From the NCBI GenBank assembly GCA_022559845.1, contig CM040117.1, positions 148,184,732 to 148,248,731 on the forward strand: DNA of 64,000 bases, in the 5' to 3' direction. How positions within the stretch are numbered: the stretch's first letter is position 1; every line of letters begins with the position of its first letter. Below are positions 10,078 through 22,130 of the stretch, in pieces. The notes beneath the pieces are model-generated. The model was not told the origin of the DNA and did not search any database. It saw nothing but the letters and a program-made list of their open reading frames with translations. Both the position numbers and the translations under genes were made by a program. The DNA comes from Amorphophallus konjac (lineage: Eukaryota; Streptophyta; Magnoliopsida; Alismatales; Araceae).

Positions 10078-13000
10078 TGTTGACACCGGAAATATAATCA
10101 AAGATAAAGATGAGACGAAAGATCAGATTGAATCAGAAATGAAGACCCGAGGAACTCTTGCAAAACTAGGATTACGGAGAGTCCATTACTGAAGCTGTCA
10201 CCCGGCTGAAGCCCTCCCCGGCCAAGCTGATGTCCGATATTGTCATAGCTCAGACGGCAGTACTGTTGACGAACTGCAGTCCACTGACTGATGAAAATCC
10301 CCAGAAATATTCTGATGAAGCTATGCTAACTCACCAACTGATGGGCCTTCGCCTAGCCTGACGGACTCGAGGGACCGACAAATGAAGGGACAGATTAAGC
10401 GGCTTTAACAGCTCAAGCTTACTGATGAGGAAGCATAAAAGACTAAAAGATCTAAACGGGCCCAGCCGTGTGGCGCCGAGAGCCCAACAAGACACATATG
10501 AGGAAGGGCCGCCGGGAAGCCTACTGCCTCCGAATAAGGCGCGCCGGGAGCTCATCAACCGTGCGCCAAGATGATCATGCCGATAGGGGGAGAGGGTGGT
10601 GTTATAAAAACCCCCTTTCTCTCAAAAAGAAGAGAGATAGAAAAGACAGAAGAGACCCTACTGAAAAGAAAGAAGAAGAGAAGAAGAAGAAGAAGCTCCA
10701 GGTGGGCTGCTCGGGGGAGGGAGAGGAGTCAATGCTCCACCCTCCCCCCCCCCCATGTTTGCTTTTATTTTGCTTTCCTCTATATGTAATGGTATATGCC
10801 TTCATGCTTTAGCTATTCAGATGAGGTCGAGAGTTCTTTTCTTCCCTGCCTCTGTTCCTCCCCTTACCCGTTTCTCGGCTTTAGCCTTGCAGTCGATGTA
10901 AGTGGTGATAATGAGATGAAATGAAATTTAGTGGTTGCCGTGCTCGATATTAGGCAATCAAAGTTTTGCCCTCTGTCTTTCTATGAATGTATCTTTCATC
11001 TGAACGTCCAATATTCTAGATGTCTCGATTTTCAGAGTCATCCCCATGAGTCTGTGCTTCAAAGAAGAATGAAGTCAGGACCCCAATCCTTATCTAATGG
11101 GTTATTGGGTCCTGTTTCCCTCTCCCCTCCTGTCTCGATGGCAGATTCTTTGCAGGCATCTGAGTTTCTTGTGAGGCCCCCAAGCTATTTAGGAATCGGA
11201 GACATCAATCTCTTGATTTCCTGAATTGCTGGCTATAGAAGATGTGTCCCGTCTGTAGACGAATGCAATCCCAGGAGGTTCTGATAAGTGATGACCTTGA
11301 CCCTTCGGTCCCTCAGCAAAACCCTAATGCCATGGCATCGAAGTCCACAATCCAGATTGATTTGATCCCCAGATACGGTCCCAATCAAATCTGAATTCCA
11401 AAATAGGGCTGTCGGAGCTTCTCGGTGCCACTGGGCCTCGGCGGCAGCAACAGCCCTCGGCGCAATGGTGAGCGCGCCGGGAACCAGCGCGCCGAGAACC
11501 CCCTTGCCTGTTCATCTTCCTATGCCGAGATCCCCTCTTTGGCTAATCAATCCGCGCCGAGATCCTCCTTTCAGGCCGATACACTCATACCAGGAGCCTG
11601 TCTCCCCATCTGCTTTTCAGCCCTTGTCCAACATGTTATATCGGCTGAAGGGGATATTCATGGTCGCCATATGTACCTCAGGGATGAGATTAACGAGAGG
11701 AAACCTCCCCTGCATCATCTTAGATCAAATCCATTCATAACCCCATAACCTAAGGGGCCATACCACTGTATAAGCCCCAACGGTTCTTGAGGGGATAGCA
11801 AGCATTGCCATGGGCACCTACATCATCAGAGAGCCCAAGCCTTCTTTTCGGTTATCATCTCGTACCCGTGGATGACGGCCTATTTCCTTTGGCATGACCC
11901 GAAAGAAGGGGAAACGCTGCCGAAATTCTATCCGATAGGGTTAACCCCGGAAGGCCAAGGGAGTGTGATCGATACGCACCCCGCTTGACTCTATCCATCG
12001 AGAAAATGAATATCATAGACCCTCCAACCGAGCAGGGAGTTCAAAGGGGAAGATTCCCCGCTGTTTATCTGGATTCCATCCCGTCGCTACGTGGATGGCT
12101 TCCTATCCCTATTTGGCATGTCTATAAGCCCAGGGAATATGCCGCCCAATTCAATTCATCCAAGCTCGACACGTTAATCGTCTGCCGGCTCCCCTTTATA
12201 TGCATGCCTGTTTAAGATGGGACAGAGCCAACAAAGCCCCAATCCTCACTGTGGATTTTCGGGCTTTGTTTTCCCCCCTTTTTCCCTCAACGCCATCGAT
12301 GATTTAAACGTCGCGGAGTCCGTGATTTTCTCCAAATTTCTTAAGCCACCAGGGCCACTGCAGGGATCAGAAACCGTTATTTCTCGATCTCTTGGATGGT
12401 CGGCAATATGAATGGCATGAAGCCTGTTCCTGGGAGTTCGAAGGCCCTGTGATTCTGATCTCTCGAACCCCTTTCACCTATGATTCCTTGCTGTCAACTT
12501 GGTACAACCCCTGGCTCTTTCCTCACTTGCCTCCTGAATCCATTCCCCAGCCACTATCTGAATCCTGAGAAAAATCCCTAGAACAGAGCACCGTAAAACC
12601 CCATAAGCCCTCACGGCGCTCAAGCCCAGCACCTTCTCGACATGAATAGTTCCCGGCGCGGCGCGTGCCGGGAACTCTCGCGCCGAGATCCTCTTCTTCC
12701 TCCCTTTGGCCTAGGCCGATAACCCCCTTCATGGCGCGCCGGGAGCTCCCTTCAGCCCACACCGAGAAGCCATGCCATATTTCTGAACCCTCACGCCGAT
12801 GACCTCTTTCTTCTTGGTCTGAACCTTGATCCCCATGTTGTACCCACCCGAGGAATACATAGAGAGCATTTGGCATCCCTCAGGAAATAAATCAATGGGG
12901 AGGACCTCCCCTACATTGTTCTGTTCCGATCCGGATTTCTTTATAACCTTATGGACCTAAAGGGCCATGTCACTACATGTGCTCTGACGGGTTCCGAAGG

Positions 13001-13754
13001 AACATCAATCGATGCTATGGATGTGGGCGATGGCCCCGGGCCTGGTGCCCCCTTCTTTTCCGGCTTTCATCCCGGCATCCCGTGGATGATGGCTTATCTC
13101 CTATTGGCATAATCCATGATAAAGGGGATATGCTGCCAAAATTCATTCACATCACCTTGTGTGATCATGGTATTCTCTCCTAACCCCGCTGGCCCACGGA
13201 GTTCTGCCCTTGCATGTTCTCCGATGGTCTTCCGAAGGGGGATATCAATAAGACATCGCGCCTGTACAGGGTGTGTCATGTCGCACCGGTCCTTATCTGG
13301 ATTCTGGGTTAGATATACCCGATCTTTTACGGATCCCATCCTGCCGCTGCATGGGTGGTTTCCTATCCCCATCTGGCATAGTCCAAGGTAATGGGGACAT
13401 GCCGCTGGATTTGCTCCGCATTTGATGTATCCTTGCTTCACTCAGGCCATTTAACGCCCTGCTGATGAACCAACCCTCTCTCTCGTTTGAGTCTTATTTT
13501 TGCCGCTACCTTCCTCCTATTTTTGGCGTTTAATCAAGGGTTGTCCTTCTTAGGAAGGGCGTAATTAACGTCATAGCCTTTATGGTATGACGGACTTCGG
13601 GTCCCGACTCGGACTTCACAATCGACTGATTAAAAGTCAGATCGAGCGCATAATAAAATTGTCACCCCGGTGACTGGCACGCCTAATAAACCAACTAATA
13701 AACCAATTAACAAATCAACAAATAAATTATAAAATAAATAAATCCATTCCCACA
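10078..13754 (+). mobile_element. LTR1, 3' LTR of Tat element A
   Basis: It starts TGTTGACACC after a polypurine tract. The right end is not sharp: 13500-13690 aligns with 44286-44460 near the end of LTR2 (both contain gtgactggcacgcc), after which an A/T-rich tail joins B's truncated gag at 13755. A TATAAAAA box (10603-10610) is followed by a GA-rich stretch, as in LTR2. Four diverged direct repeats of about 60 bp (about 11860, 12070, 13080 and 13345), each with a variant of cgtggatggcttcc...tggcat, lie in the 3' half. GCGCGCC motifs recur throughout. It is strongly diverged from LTR2, so it belongs to a different Tat family. No gene is seen in it. Confidence 0.7.
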
Positions 13755-15294
13755 AATGGTAAAGAAGAATGAAATAGAGCTGGGATAGTACAAAGTGGAC
13801 CCTCCTTAGCCACATGAAGCCCCTCTCAGGAGAGCAGCGGTCAACATGATCTCCCTCTACCAGGCATTACCTGAGGAGATCTCTGAAGCAAGCACATGGA
13901 GCACCTACGAAATCCATTTCCTAGAGCCCGTGAAAAAACAACAGGGGTGGCAGCAGATCCCTGTGAAGCACAAGAAGAAGAGGGCACCCTGCCCGAAAGA
14001 GGGGGCACATACCCGTGGCATTACACCCCGGCCTGCTCTGCCAGTGGTAGCACCCGTATGGGTCACTCCACCTACAGCTGTCAGAATACATACACCTAAC
14101 AGGAGGAGACAAACTCCGATGCCAGTAATCGAGGAAACCAATCCTGGAGTCCTTCGACTGCAGCACCTGATTGAAGGGCTAGATGAATATGTGCAGCCCG
14201 AATTGAAACCTCTGCTGGTACGGGACCACGTCCCATGGCAAGAGCTGGAACAACTCTCACTCAAACAGGTGGAGGAAGCTGAAGCAGCACCCCCTGAAGT
14301 GGGCAGCCTGTTCTGGGGGCAGGCACCCGCAGAAACCAAAAAGAAGAGAAAGCAAAAGAAGAAGAAAAGAAAGGCCGATGGGGCCAATAAAACACAGGTT
14401 GTCTCCTGCAATACCCTGTCAGCACTCTTCAACCTACCCGGAGAAGAGGGAGAAGGAGAAATTTGCTTCACACCCCATGCTGGGGGAGGCAAAGCCGAGG
14501 CCGCAACTGCTGCGCATGCCACTCGGTCGGGCCGAAAATGGGGGCACCAGCCACCACCCAATCACAACATCATGTTTAGAGGGGAGCAACCCTACAAGAC
14601 ACCTCCGCCGGAAGTTAAGGGAGTTCAAATCCCTCCTCCGTCAGGCCTATACAACAAGAGTGGGGGCAAGGCAGCCCCTTCATTCCTTGAATTTATGAAA
14701 ATGTCAAAGGGGAAACAGCCCTGTCAAGAGGCTAACCCTACACCCGGGGCCATTCACTCGTAGCCAGCTCAATCTACTGAGGATGCAAATGCAGATGGAG
14801 CTTGCCCTACAGCAGCTAATAAAGAAGACCCGACAGCCGGTGCCAGCCATGAGGGTGCCGAGTCCCAGGAAGATGAAGCAGGTCCATCTGGACCCACAAA
14901 TCAAAACCTTCCCAAGCCCAGATGGGCTGAAGAGATGAAGCTCTCCAATGTCCGGGCTGGGAGCCGAATAATGAAGTTGCTCAAAAAGCTCCCCGCTCGA
15001 TTTACGATCTGGGAAATTCTCTCTTTGAGTGAAGAAACTCGACAGGCGATCATCACTGCTCTGCAGACGCCTGCTCATTTTGAAGCCTGCATAGCTGAGG
15101 CTATACCAGAAGCCAGTATGACCTTCTCTCCAGAAGACATGCTACTACCTACTGCCAGCCACAACAGGCCGCTATATATGAAAGGGCACCTAAATGGGAG
15201 AGAACTGAACCGGATCCTGGTCGATCCTGGTGCAGCAGTCAACATCCTGCCGTACAGAATATACGAGAGGTACCACTTTAATGTGCATCTCGAG
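13755..15294 (+). pseudogene. Tat gag C-terminus and protease N-part, element B
   Basis: Homology to element C begins at 13755 (equivalent to 47483), inside gag and after the zinc-finger-like segment, so the upstream ORF and most of gag are missing. The reading continues from MISLYQALPEEIS (13846) through a Pro-rich region and a lysine-rich tract (KKKRKQKKKKRK) into LKKLPARFTIWEIL. The aspartic protease follows, with active-site-like Asp-Pro-Gly at 15223-15231 in LVDPGAAVNILP. In-frame TAG occurs at 14761 (CAG in C) and TAA at 15295. There is no frameshift. Without a start codon or gag N-terminus this copy could not make particles itself. Confidence 0.85.
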
Positions 15295-15297
15295 TAA

Positions 15298-16278
15298 GTC
15301 GGGGATATGCGTATCGCTGGCTTCAACCAAAAATGTGAAGTACGTATGGGAGTGGCAGAGTTCACGCTGACCCTGGCAGATTTCACTACAACAGTGCAGT
15401 TTTATGTCATTGACTCTCGCACCTCCTACAAAGCGCTGCTCGGCCGCCCATGGCTGCATGAAAATATGGTGGTGCCCTCCACGCTCCACCAATGCATCAA
15501 ATACAGCCTCCAGGGGAAGCAGGAGAGGATATTTGCTGATATCCACCCATTTGAGGTGTTTGAATGTCACTTGGCGGACGCCAACCTGTATACGGGGCCT
15601 CCCCGGAAGGTTTCTGAAGCTGAGGCCCCCGTAGGGGCGTCGAAGAATAGATCGGGTGACGGTTGGTATCCACCACCGCCGCGTGGATATGTCAAGCCGA
15701 AGGTAGTCTCCCACATCACAGCTTCTGGAGATGTCGGCAGGGTGACACCCCCAGCATTGTACCCCAAGGCTAAGGACGTGCAGGTCGATCGACAGCACGA
15801 CCGCATCGGAGTCCCGGCCGGCCTCACCAAGCCAGTCCCCGGCCTTAATGATCCCACTGTCGAACCTTTCAAAGCCTGGGAGGTGACACAGGAAGATTGG
15901 CCCCGCAGTTTGTCCTATACAGCTGAGGAGCAATCTACTCGGGAGGACACAGACTGCAGCCTCCCCGAAGATCTAAGCAACCCGTCGGTTCCTGTGCAAG
16001 GCCTGGCATTTACAACTGATTGGATGGCCAAGATGTTTCAGAAGCAACACATTCCTCCCAATCAGTCTCAAAAGCGCAAAGAAGCTTTCCAGAAGATGTG
16101 GCATCCTGTAAATCTGGATAAGGAAATGAGATGTGTCTCTCAACATCCAGGGTTGGGCTTCACCCTGGAGGAATATTACTACAGTGGGCGATACGAGGTG
16201 GATACTATCTCCGCCTTCTACCCTACTGAAGATAGCCCTCTGGGAGCAACCTTTGATGAGTATCCGGCGGAAGCCTAA
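15298..16278 (+). pseudogene. Tat protease C-part and PR-RT linker, element B
   Basis: Same frame as the preceding piece. It reads MRIAGFNQKCEVRMG and YKALLGRPWLHENMVV, the conserved block after the protease in Tat and other plant gypsy elements. A linker of roughly 220 residues follows before the TAA at 16276 (GAA in C). The linker is repeat-free and well conserved between B and C. Confidence 0.8.
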
Positions 16279-18830
16279 TATCTTGAACCGGCTCAGTCCA
16301 AAAATCAAGAAGTAGAAACCTCGGCCCCTTGCCGATGCTGGGAGCAGGTTCATCCTGAAGAAGCGGCCCTTCAAGCCCAATTTGATACGGCTAGCAACAG
16401 CGAAGCCGAAGACAGTCAAGAAGCAGGAGTCTCTCCCTCCACAGGGGTCCTACTAATGACAACTTCAACACCCTTTCTGCCAATCAGGGAAGCCTTGGTC
16501 AACTCCAATCAAGGGGAGCCAGCTACCAGGAAAGAAAAAGCCACTTCTGCGGAAGATACAACTGTCCCAGAAGGCGAAACTTCCTCAACTTCTGCTGCAA
16601 AATCAGCATGCTGTCCGAGCCTGGCAGTAAACAGTTACCAGCCCGTCATGGCTGCAATCTCATCTGCAAACACCAAGGCTGCTCTCTCATCCTTGGAAGC
16701 TGCGACGGCAATGGATTTGCTAATAGAACAATCCACTCAGCCGCTGGCACAAGAAACAAAGAAACCTCCAGAAGCTCTGGTAGTGTCTGACGAGGAAGTC
16801 GAAGTACTCGACCCTCAAGATGGTATTCCAGACTTCGTTGACCTCCAACCGGCACCTCCGGAGATAGAAGACGGAGGCCAAGCCACAGTCGATGAACTAA
16901 TAGAAGTCAACCTGGGAAATGAGAAGGACCCTAGGCCTACCTTCCTCAGCGCCCAACTGTCCCCAGAAGAACGGGAGCTGTACATTCAGCTGCTTCTAGA
17001 ATACCAGGATTGCTTCACCTGGACTTACAAAGAGATGCCAGGTCTAAGCCCCGCTGTCTCGCAACATGAGTTGGCAATCAGCCCTGACGCCGAGCCGGTG
17101 AAGCAACCACCGTGGCGCATGAGGCCAGAGCTCATCACCCAAATTTGTGCTGAAGTCGACAAGCTCATTGACGTGGGATTTGTTGAAGAAAACCAGTACA
17201 CCACGTGGCTGGCGAATATCGTCCCCGTGAAAAAGAAGAATGGACTGGTCCGGATATGTGTCGACTTCCGAGATCTAAATAAAGCCTGCCCCAAAGATGA
17301 CTTCCCGGTGCCAATAACCGAAGTCATGATTGATGCTACAACCGGCCATGAAGCCCTGTCATTCATGGATGGGTCTTCCGGTTACAATCAGATTTGGATC
17401 GCAGAGCATGACCGAGTCCATACTGCTTTCCGAACCCCTAAAGGCATTTATCATTACAAGAGAATGCCGTTCGGACTGAAGAATGCTGGCGCAACCTATC
17501 AGCGCGCGATGACCAAAATCTTTGACGAGCTGCTCTACCACAAGGTCGAATGCTACATAGATGACCTGGTGATTAAAACCAGAAGAAAAGAAGATCATCT
17601 GCAAGACCTCCAGATTGTTTTTCAGAGGCTGAGGCAACATGAGCTGAAGATGAACCCTATGAAATGTGCGTTCGGAGTGTCGAGCGGAAAATTCTTAGGC
17701 TTCATCATCCGATATCGGGGAATCGAGATAGACCTCGCAAAGATCAAGGCAATTCAGGAGTTACCTCCGCCAAGGAACATCTCCGAGCTGAGATCACTAC
17801 AGGGCCGCTTCGCTTATATCCGGCGGTTCATTTCCAATTTGTCAGGGCGATGTCAGCCTTTTCACAAGTTGATGATGAAAGAGGTTCCCTTTTATTGGGA
17901 TGAAGATTGCCAGGCAGCCTTTGACAAGCTAAAAGACTACCTGAAAACTCCTCCAGTGCTGGGCGCACCGGTGAAGGGACGACCATTGATACTGTATATA
18001 GCAGCTACACATAATTCTCTGGGGGCAATGCTGGCTCAGAATAATGAAGAAGGGAAAGAGCAAGCCCTCTATTACCTCAGTCGGAGACTGGTCAGAACTG
18101 AAGAGAAATATACTTATATTGAGAAGATCTGTCTGGCGCTGGTCTTCGCAGTTAAGAAGCTCCCACACTATATGTTGTCGCATGAAATCAACTTGGTGTC
18201 CAAAGAGGATCCCCTGAAGTACATCATGTCTCGACCGGCACTCAAAGGCCGCCTGGGCAAATGGGCGGTAATCCTTATGGAGTTTGATATCTCCTACGTG
18301 CCGCGCAAGGCCGTCAAGGGCCAAGCTATTGTAGACTTCTTCGCGGAGCACCCAGTGACCGAGGATTGCCCGTTGGAGCCGGAGCTTCCTGAAGATGAAA
18401 TCCTAGAAGTCGTGCAAGTACAGCCCTCTCTATGGCAGCTATACTTTGATGGCGCTTCCAGAATTGACACCTCTACCACTAGATCAGCCAGAGTCAGGGC
18501 AGGAGCAGGCATAGTCCTGAAATCCCCAGAAGGAGAAGTGGTGCATACATCCTGCGCCATAAACAAACAATGCACAAACAATGAAGCAGAATATGAAGCC
18601 CTGATAATCGGGTTGCAAATTGCTCTGTCCATGGGAATTCAGATGCTGGAAGCATTCGGAGACTCCATGCTAGTTATAAAATAGCTGGAAGGAGAGTTCG
18701 ATGTGCAAAAGCAAGAGCTCCTCCCCTATCACCAGTTGGCGACTCGCCTGATGTCAAGATTTTACTTCATCAGCATCAAGCACATCAATCGAGGCCGGAA
18801 TGCTCAGGCAGATGCCCTCGCTAAGCTGGC
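16279..18830 (+). pseudogene. Tat reverse transcriptase, RNase H and second RNase H, element B
   Basis: Open from 16279 to the TAG at 18682, in the same frame as the earlier pieces. The RT has VRICVDFRDLNKACPKDDFP, FGLKNAGATYQR and the catalytic YIDD at 17554-17565. The retroviral-type RNase H follows (LYYLSRRLVRTEEKYTYIEK, then FDISYVPRKA). A second, archaeal-type RNase H follows (LYFDGASR, NNEAEYEALI, FGDSML, RGRNAQADALAKLA). The presence of two RNase H domains is the diagnostic of the Tat lineage. The TAG at 18682 (CAG in C) falls inside the second RNase H. Confidence 0.92.
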
Positions 18831-20250
18831 CAGTTCATTGGCGATCCCGCCAGACACAAGCCTGAATATAATAGTAATCAACCGCCGACAGGTCCCCAGC
18901 GTGACAAAGGTCCTGGCCGATGACCAAGAGATGGAAGTAGCAGTCATCGAAGGGGTTCAGCAACCCGATTGGCGAGAGCATCTCCTACGCTGGTTTCAAC
19001 ACCAGCAACTTCTAAAAGAAAAGGAACAGAGAATGAAGCTCCTGAGAATCAAGGATTCTTACGAGATGAGAAGTGGGACCTTGTTCCGAATTATGGCAGA
19101 TGCCCGAAGGAAAGTCCTACTCCGTTGCTTGTCTTCAGCAGAAGCAGGACAGGTGATGCAGGAGGTCCATGCAGGATCAGCTGGAGCACACCAGGCTGGC
19201 CCGAAGATGAAAATTGAGATAAAGAAACTGGGCTATTATTGGCCCACTATATTTGATGATTGCTGCAAGTTTGCCAAAGCTTGTCAGAAGTGTCAAGAAC
19301 ATGCTAATGTGGCAAGGAGGCCTCCACTGCCATTGCATCCCACCCTACCAAGCTGGCCGTTTGCTCAGTGGGGCATGGACGTAGTAGGGCCGCTACCAGC
19401 ATCTTCATCAGGGTGCAGATACATCTTAGCAGCTACGGACTACTTCTCCAGATGGGCGGAGGCAGTAGCACTAAGAGATGTGACGGGAGAACTAGTTGCA
19501 AGATTCTTCCAGCAGAATGTAATATTTCGGTTCGGGATCCCCAGCCGAATCATCTCTGATAATGGCAGTCACTTTAGGAACCAGAAGGTTTATCGGCTGG
19601 CCGACAAATAAAAAATCGACTGGAGGACATCGTCCCCCTACAACCCTCAGGCCAATGGACTCGCAGAAGCCTTTAATAAGACATTATGTACATTGCTAGC
19701 AAAGACTGTCAAGTCTAATAGAAAAGATTGGGAAGAAAGGATGTACGAAGCACTTTGGGCCGATCATACTGTCTACAAGACCCCAACCGGCTATTCACCT
19801 TTCTCCCTCGTCTATGGGTCGGAAGCTGTAGTGCCCATTGAACTTGAATTTCCTTCATTGCGAGATGCCATCCCGCACGGACTAGTCAGTGGTGAGCAGA
19901 CCAATGCAGAAAGAAGACTGGAGGAGCTCGCTGAGCTCGAAGGAAAACACCTCCGAGCACAGCAAAACATCCAACTATACCAGGCTCGCATGGCCCGTGC
20001 TTTTGACAAGCTAGTCAAGGGTCGAGAATTCAAGAAATGAGACCTGGTAATGGTCAAAAGAAAAGAAGTGATGGCCTCCAACCCCAAAGGGAAGCTGGTC
20101 AAAAACTGGGTCGGGCCGTATATCGTCCGCCGAGTATATGAAGGGGGTGCCTACATCCTTGCAGACCACAAAGGAGTCATCCAGTTTTCTCTTCTCAACG
20201 AAAAACACATTAAGCTGTATCATGCAGCGCAGCCGACATGTCCCGAGTGA
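18831..20250 (+). pseudogene. Tat integrase, element B
   Basis: The zinc-binding N-domain is recognisable by EVHAGSAGAHQAG and CCKFAKACQKCQ. The catalytic core has Asp at 19378 (GMDVVGP), Asp at 19558 (ISDNGSHF) and Glu at 19666 (NGLAEAFNK), which is the DDE triad. The C-terminal DNA-binding part ends in KHIKLYHAAQ and a TGA at 20248. In-frame stops occur at 19609 (TAA; TAC in C) and 20038 (TGA; GGA in C). The frame is intact across the whole of B pol. Confidence 0.9.
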
Positions 20251-20259
20251 TCGGTCGGG

Positions 20260-21590
20260 ATACCTTTCCCCTTGGTTTAGTGGCACTCCGCCCCAATCGA
20301 GCTACCCTTCTCCATTGGTCTAGTGGCATTTCACCCTAACCAAGCTATCATTTTCCTTGGTTTAGCGACATTCCGCCCAAACCAAGCTGCCCTTCCCTTG
20401 GTTTAGTGGCACTCCGCCCTAACCAAGCTACCCTCTCCTTGGTTTAGTGGCATTCCGCCCTAACCAAGCTACCTTTCCCCTTGGTTTAGTGGCGCTCCGC
20501 CCTAACCAAGCTACCTCCTCCTTGGTTTAGTGGCACTCCGCCCTAACCGAGCTATCCTTGCCTTGATTTAGCGGCATTCAGCCCTAACCAAGCTACCCTT
20601 TCCTGGGTTTAGTGGCACTCCGCCCTAACCGAGCTAACCTTGTCCTTGGTTTTAGTGGCACTCCGCCTCTAACCGAGCTACCTTGTCCTCGGTTTAGTGG
20701 CACTCCGCCCTAACCGAGCTACCTTGTCCCTGGTTTAATGGCATCTCGCCCTAACCAAGCTACTCCTCTCCTGGGTTTAGTGGCACTCCGCCCTAACCGA
20801 GCTACCTTCTCCTCGGTTTAGTGGCACTCCGCCCTAACCGAGCTACCTTTTCCCTGGGTTTAGTGGCACTCCGCCCTAACCGAGCTACCTTTTCCTTGGT
20901 TTAATGGCATCTCGCCCTAACCAAGCTACCCTTTCCTGGGTTTAGTGGCACTCCGCCCTAACCGAGCTACCTTGTCCTTGGTTTAATGGCATCTCGCCCT
21001 AACCAAGCTACTCTTCTCCTCGGTTTAGTGGCACTCCGCCCTAACCGAGCTACCTTTTCCTTAGTTTATTGGCATCTCGCCCTAACCAAGCTACCCTTTT
21101 CTTGGTTTAATGGCATCTCGCCCTAACCAAGCTACCCTTTTCTGGGTTTAGTGGCACTCCGCCCTAACCGAGCTACCCTTTTCTGGGTTTAGTGGCACTC
21201 CGCCCTAACCGAGCTTCCTTTTCCTTGGTTTAACGGCATCGCGCCCTAACCAAGCTACCCTTTCCTATGTTTAGTGGCACTCCGCCCTAACCGAGCTACC
21301 CTTTTCTGGGTTTAGTGGCACTCCGCCCTGACCGAGCTACCCTCTCCTTGGTTTATTGGCACTCCGCTCTAACCGAGCTACCCTCTCCTTGGTTTAGTGG
21401 CACTCCGCTCTAACCGAGCTACCCTTTCCTTGTTCCAGTGGCATTCCGCCCTGATCGAGCTACCTTTTCCTTGGTCTAGTGGCATTCTGCCCTAACCGAG
21501 CTACCTTCCTTTGGTCCAGTGGCATTCCGCCCTGATCAAGCTACCCTCTCCTTGGTCTAGTGGCATTCCACCCTGATCAAGCTTCCAAAA
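20260..21590. repeat. 41-bp minisatellite after pol, element B
   Basis: About 30 diverged copies of a 41-42 bp unit of the form cttggtttag-tggcactccgc-cctaaccaagctaccctttcc. Within a unit the left arm (ttggtttag) pairs with the right arm (ctaaccaa). Variants change both arms in part: ctcggtttag with ctaaccgag, and ggtctag with ctgatc. The same tract with small differences is at 57150-58480. No open reading frame follows it, and no function is known. Confidence 0.85.
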
Positions 21591-22130
21591 GAATACGCCA
21601 CACTGCCATTACGTGCCTTACGTTCGGATTGGCATGAAAGCCCTTCCTTGCGTTAGCATTATCTTCCCGCTAACGAATAAACCCGAGTCGGCTGGAGATT
21701 TTGTGTTCTAGCTGGCATTCTCACATTGTTGCCACTACGGGCCATCTACTGTCGACCAGGAGTCGAACATCACACTTCGATCTGCCACCCTATACATATC
21801 AAAAAAAAAAGAAAGAAAAGAAAATGGGGTTAAAAATAGAGATACCCCGCCAGACTTGCTCCTATATTAGGGCAAGTGCAAAAATGGCTATAACCCAGCT
21901 GTGGCGAAAACCCGAAAGGGCGCTGCAGGTAAAATCGGGTACCCCGCCGCGTGAAAATCCGAAAGGGCGCGCGGGCAAAAGCAAGAGGGGGCTGGCCTCG
22001 GTGAAAACCCAAAAGGGCGCTTAGGTCAGTAATGTGAATAAAAAATGAATGATGAATAGTGATGAACCAACCTCCGTCCAGAAGGCCATATGCAAGGCCG
22101 AGGCGGAACCTTCATCCGATATCCCACTTA
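21591..22130. other. Linker between minisatellites, element B
   Basis: Unique sequence with a short A-rich stretch (21800-21822). A degenerate repeat of gtgaaaa(c/t)ccgaaagggcgc follows, four times between 21900 and 22025. It matches 58481-59030 in C and 1-115 in A. No gene is seen in it. Confidence 0.6.

Noticed and set aside
13905..14561. 218-codon minus-strand frame opposite gag (repeated at 47633-48289)
   Set aside because: A shadow of the gag frame: Ser/Cys/Pro-rich, no motif, kept only because the sense frame is conserved.
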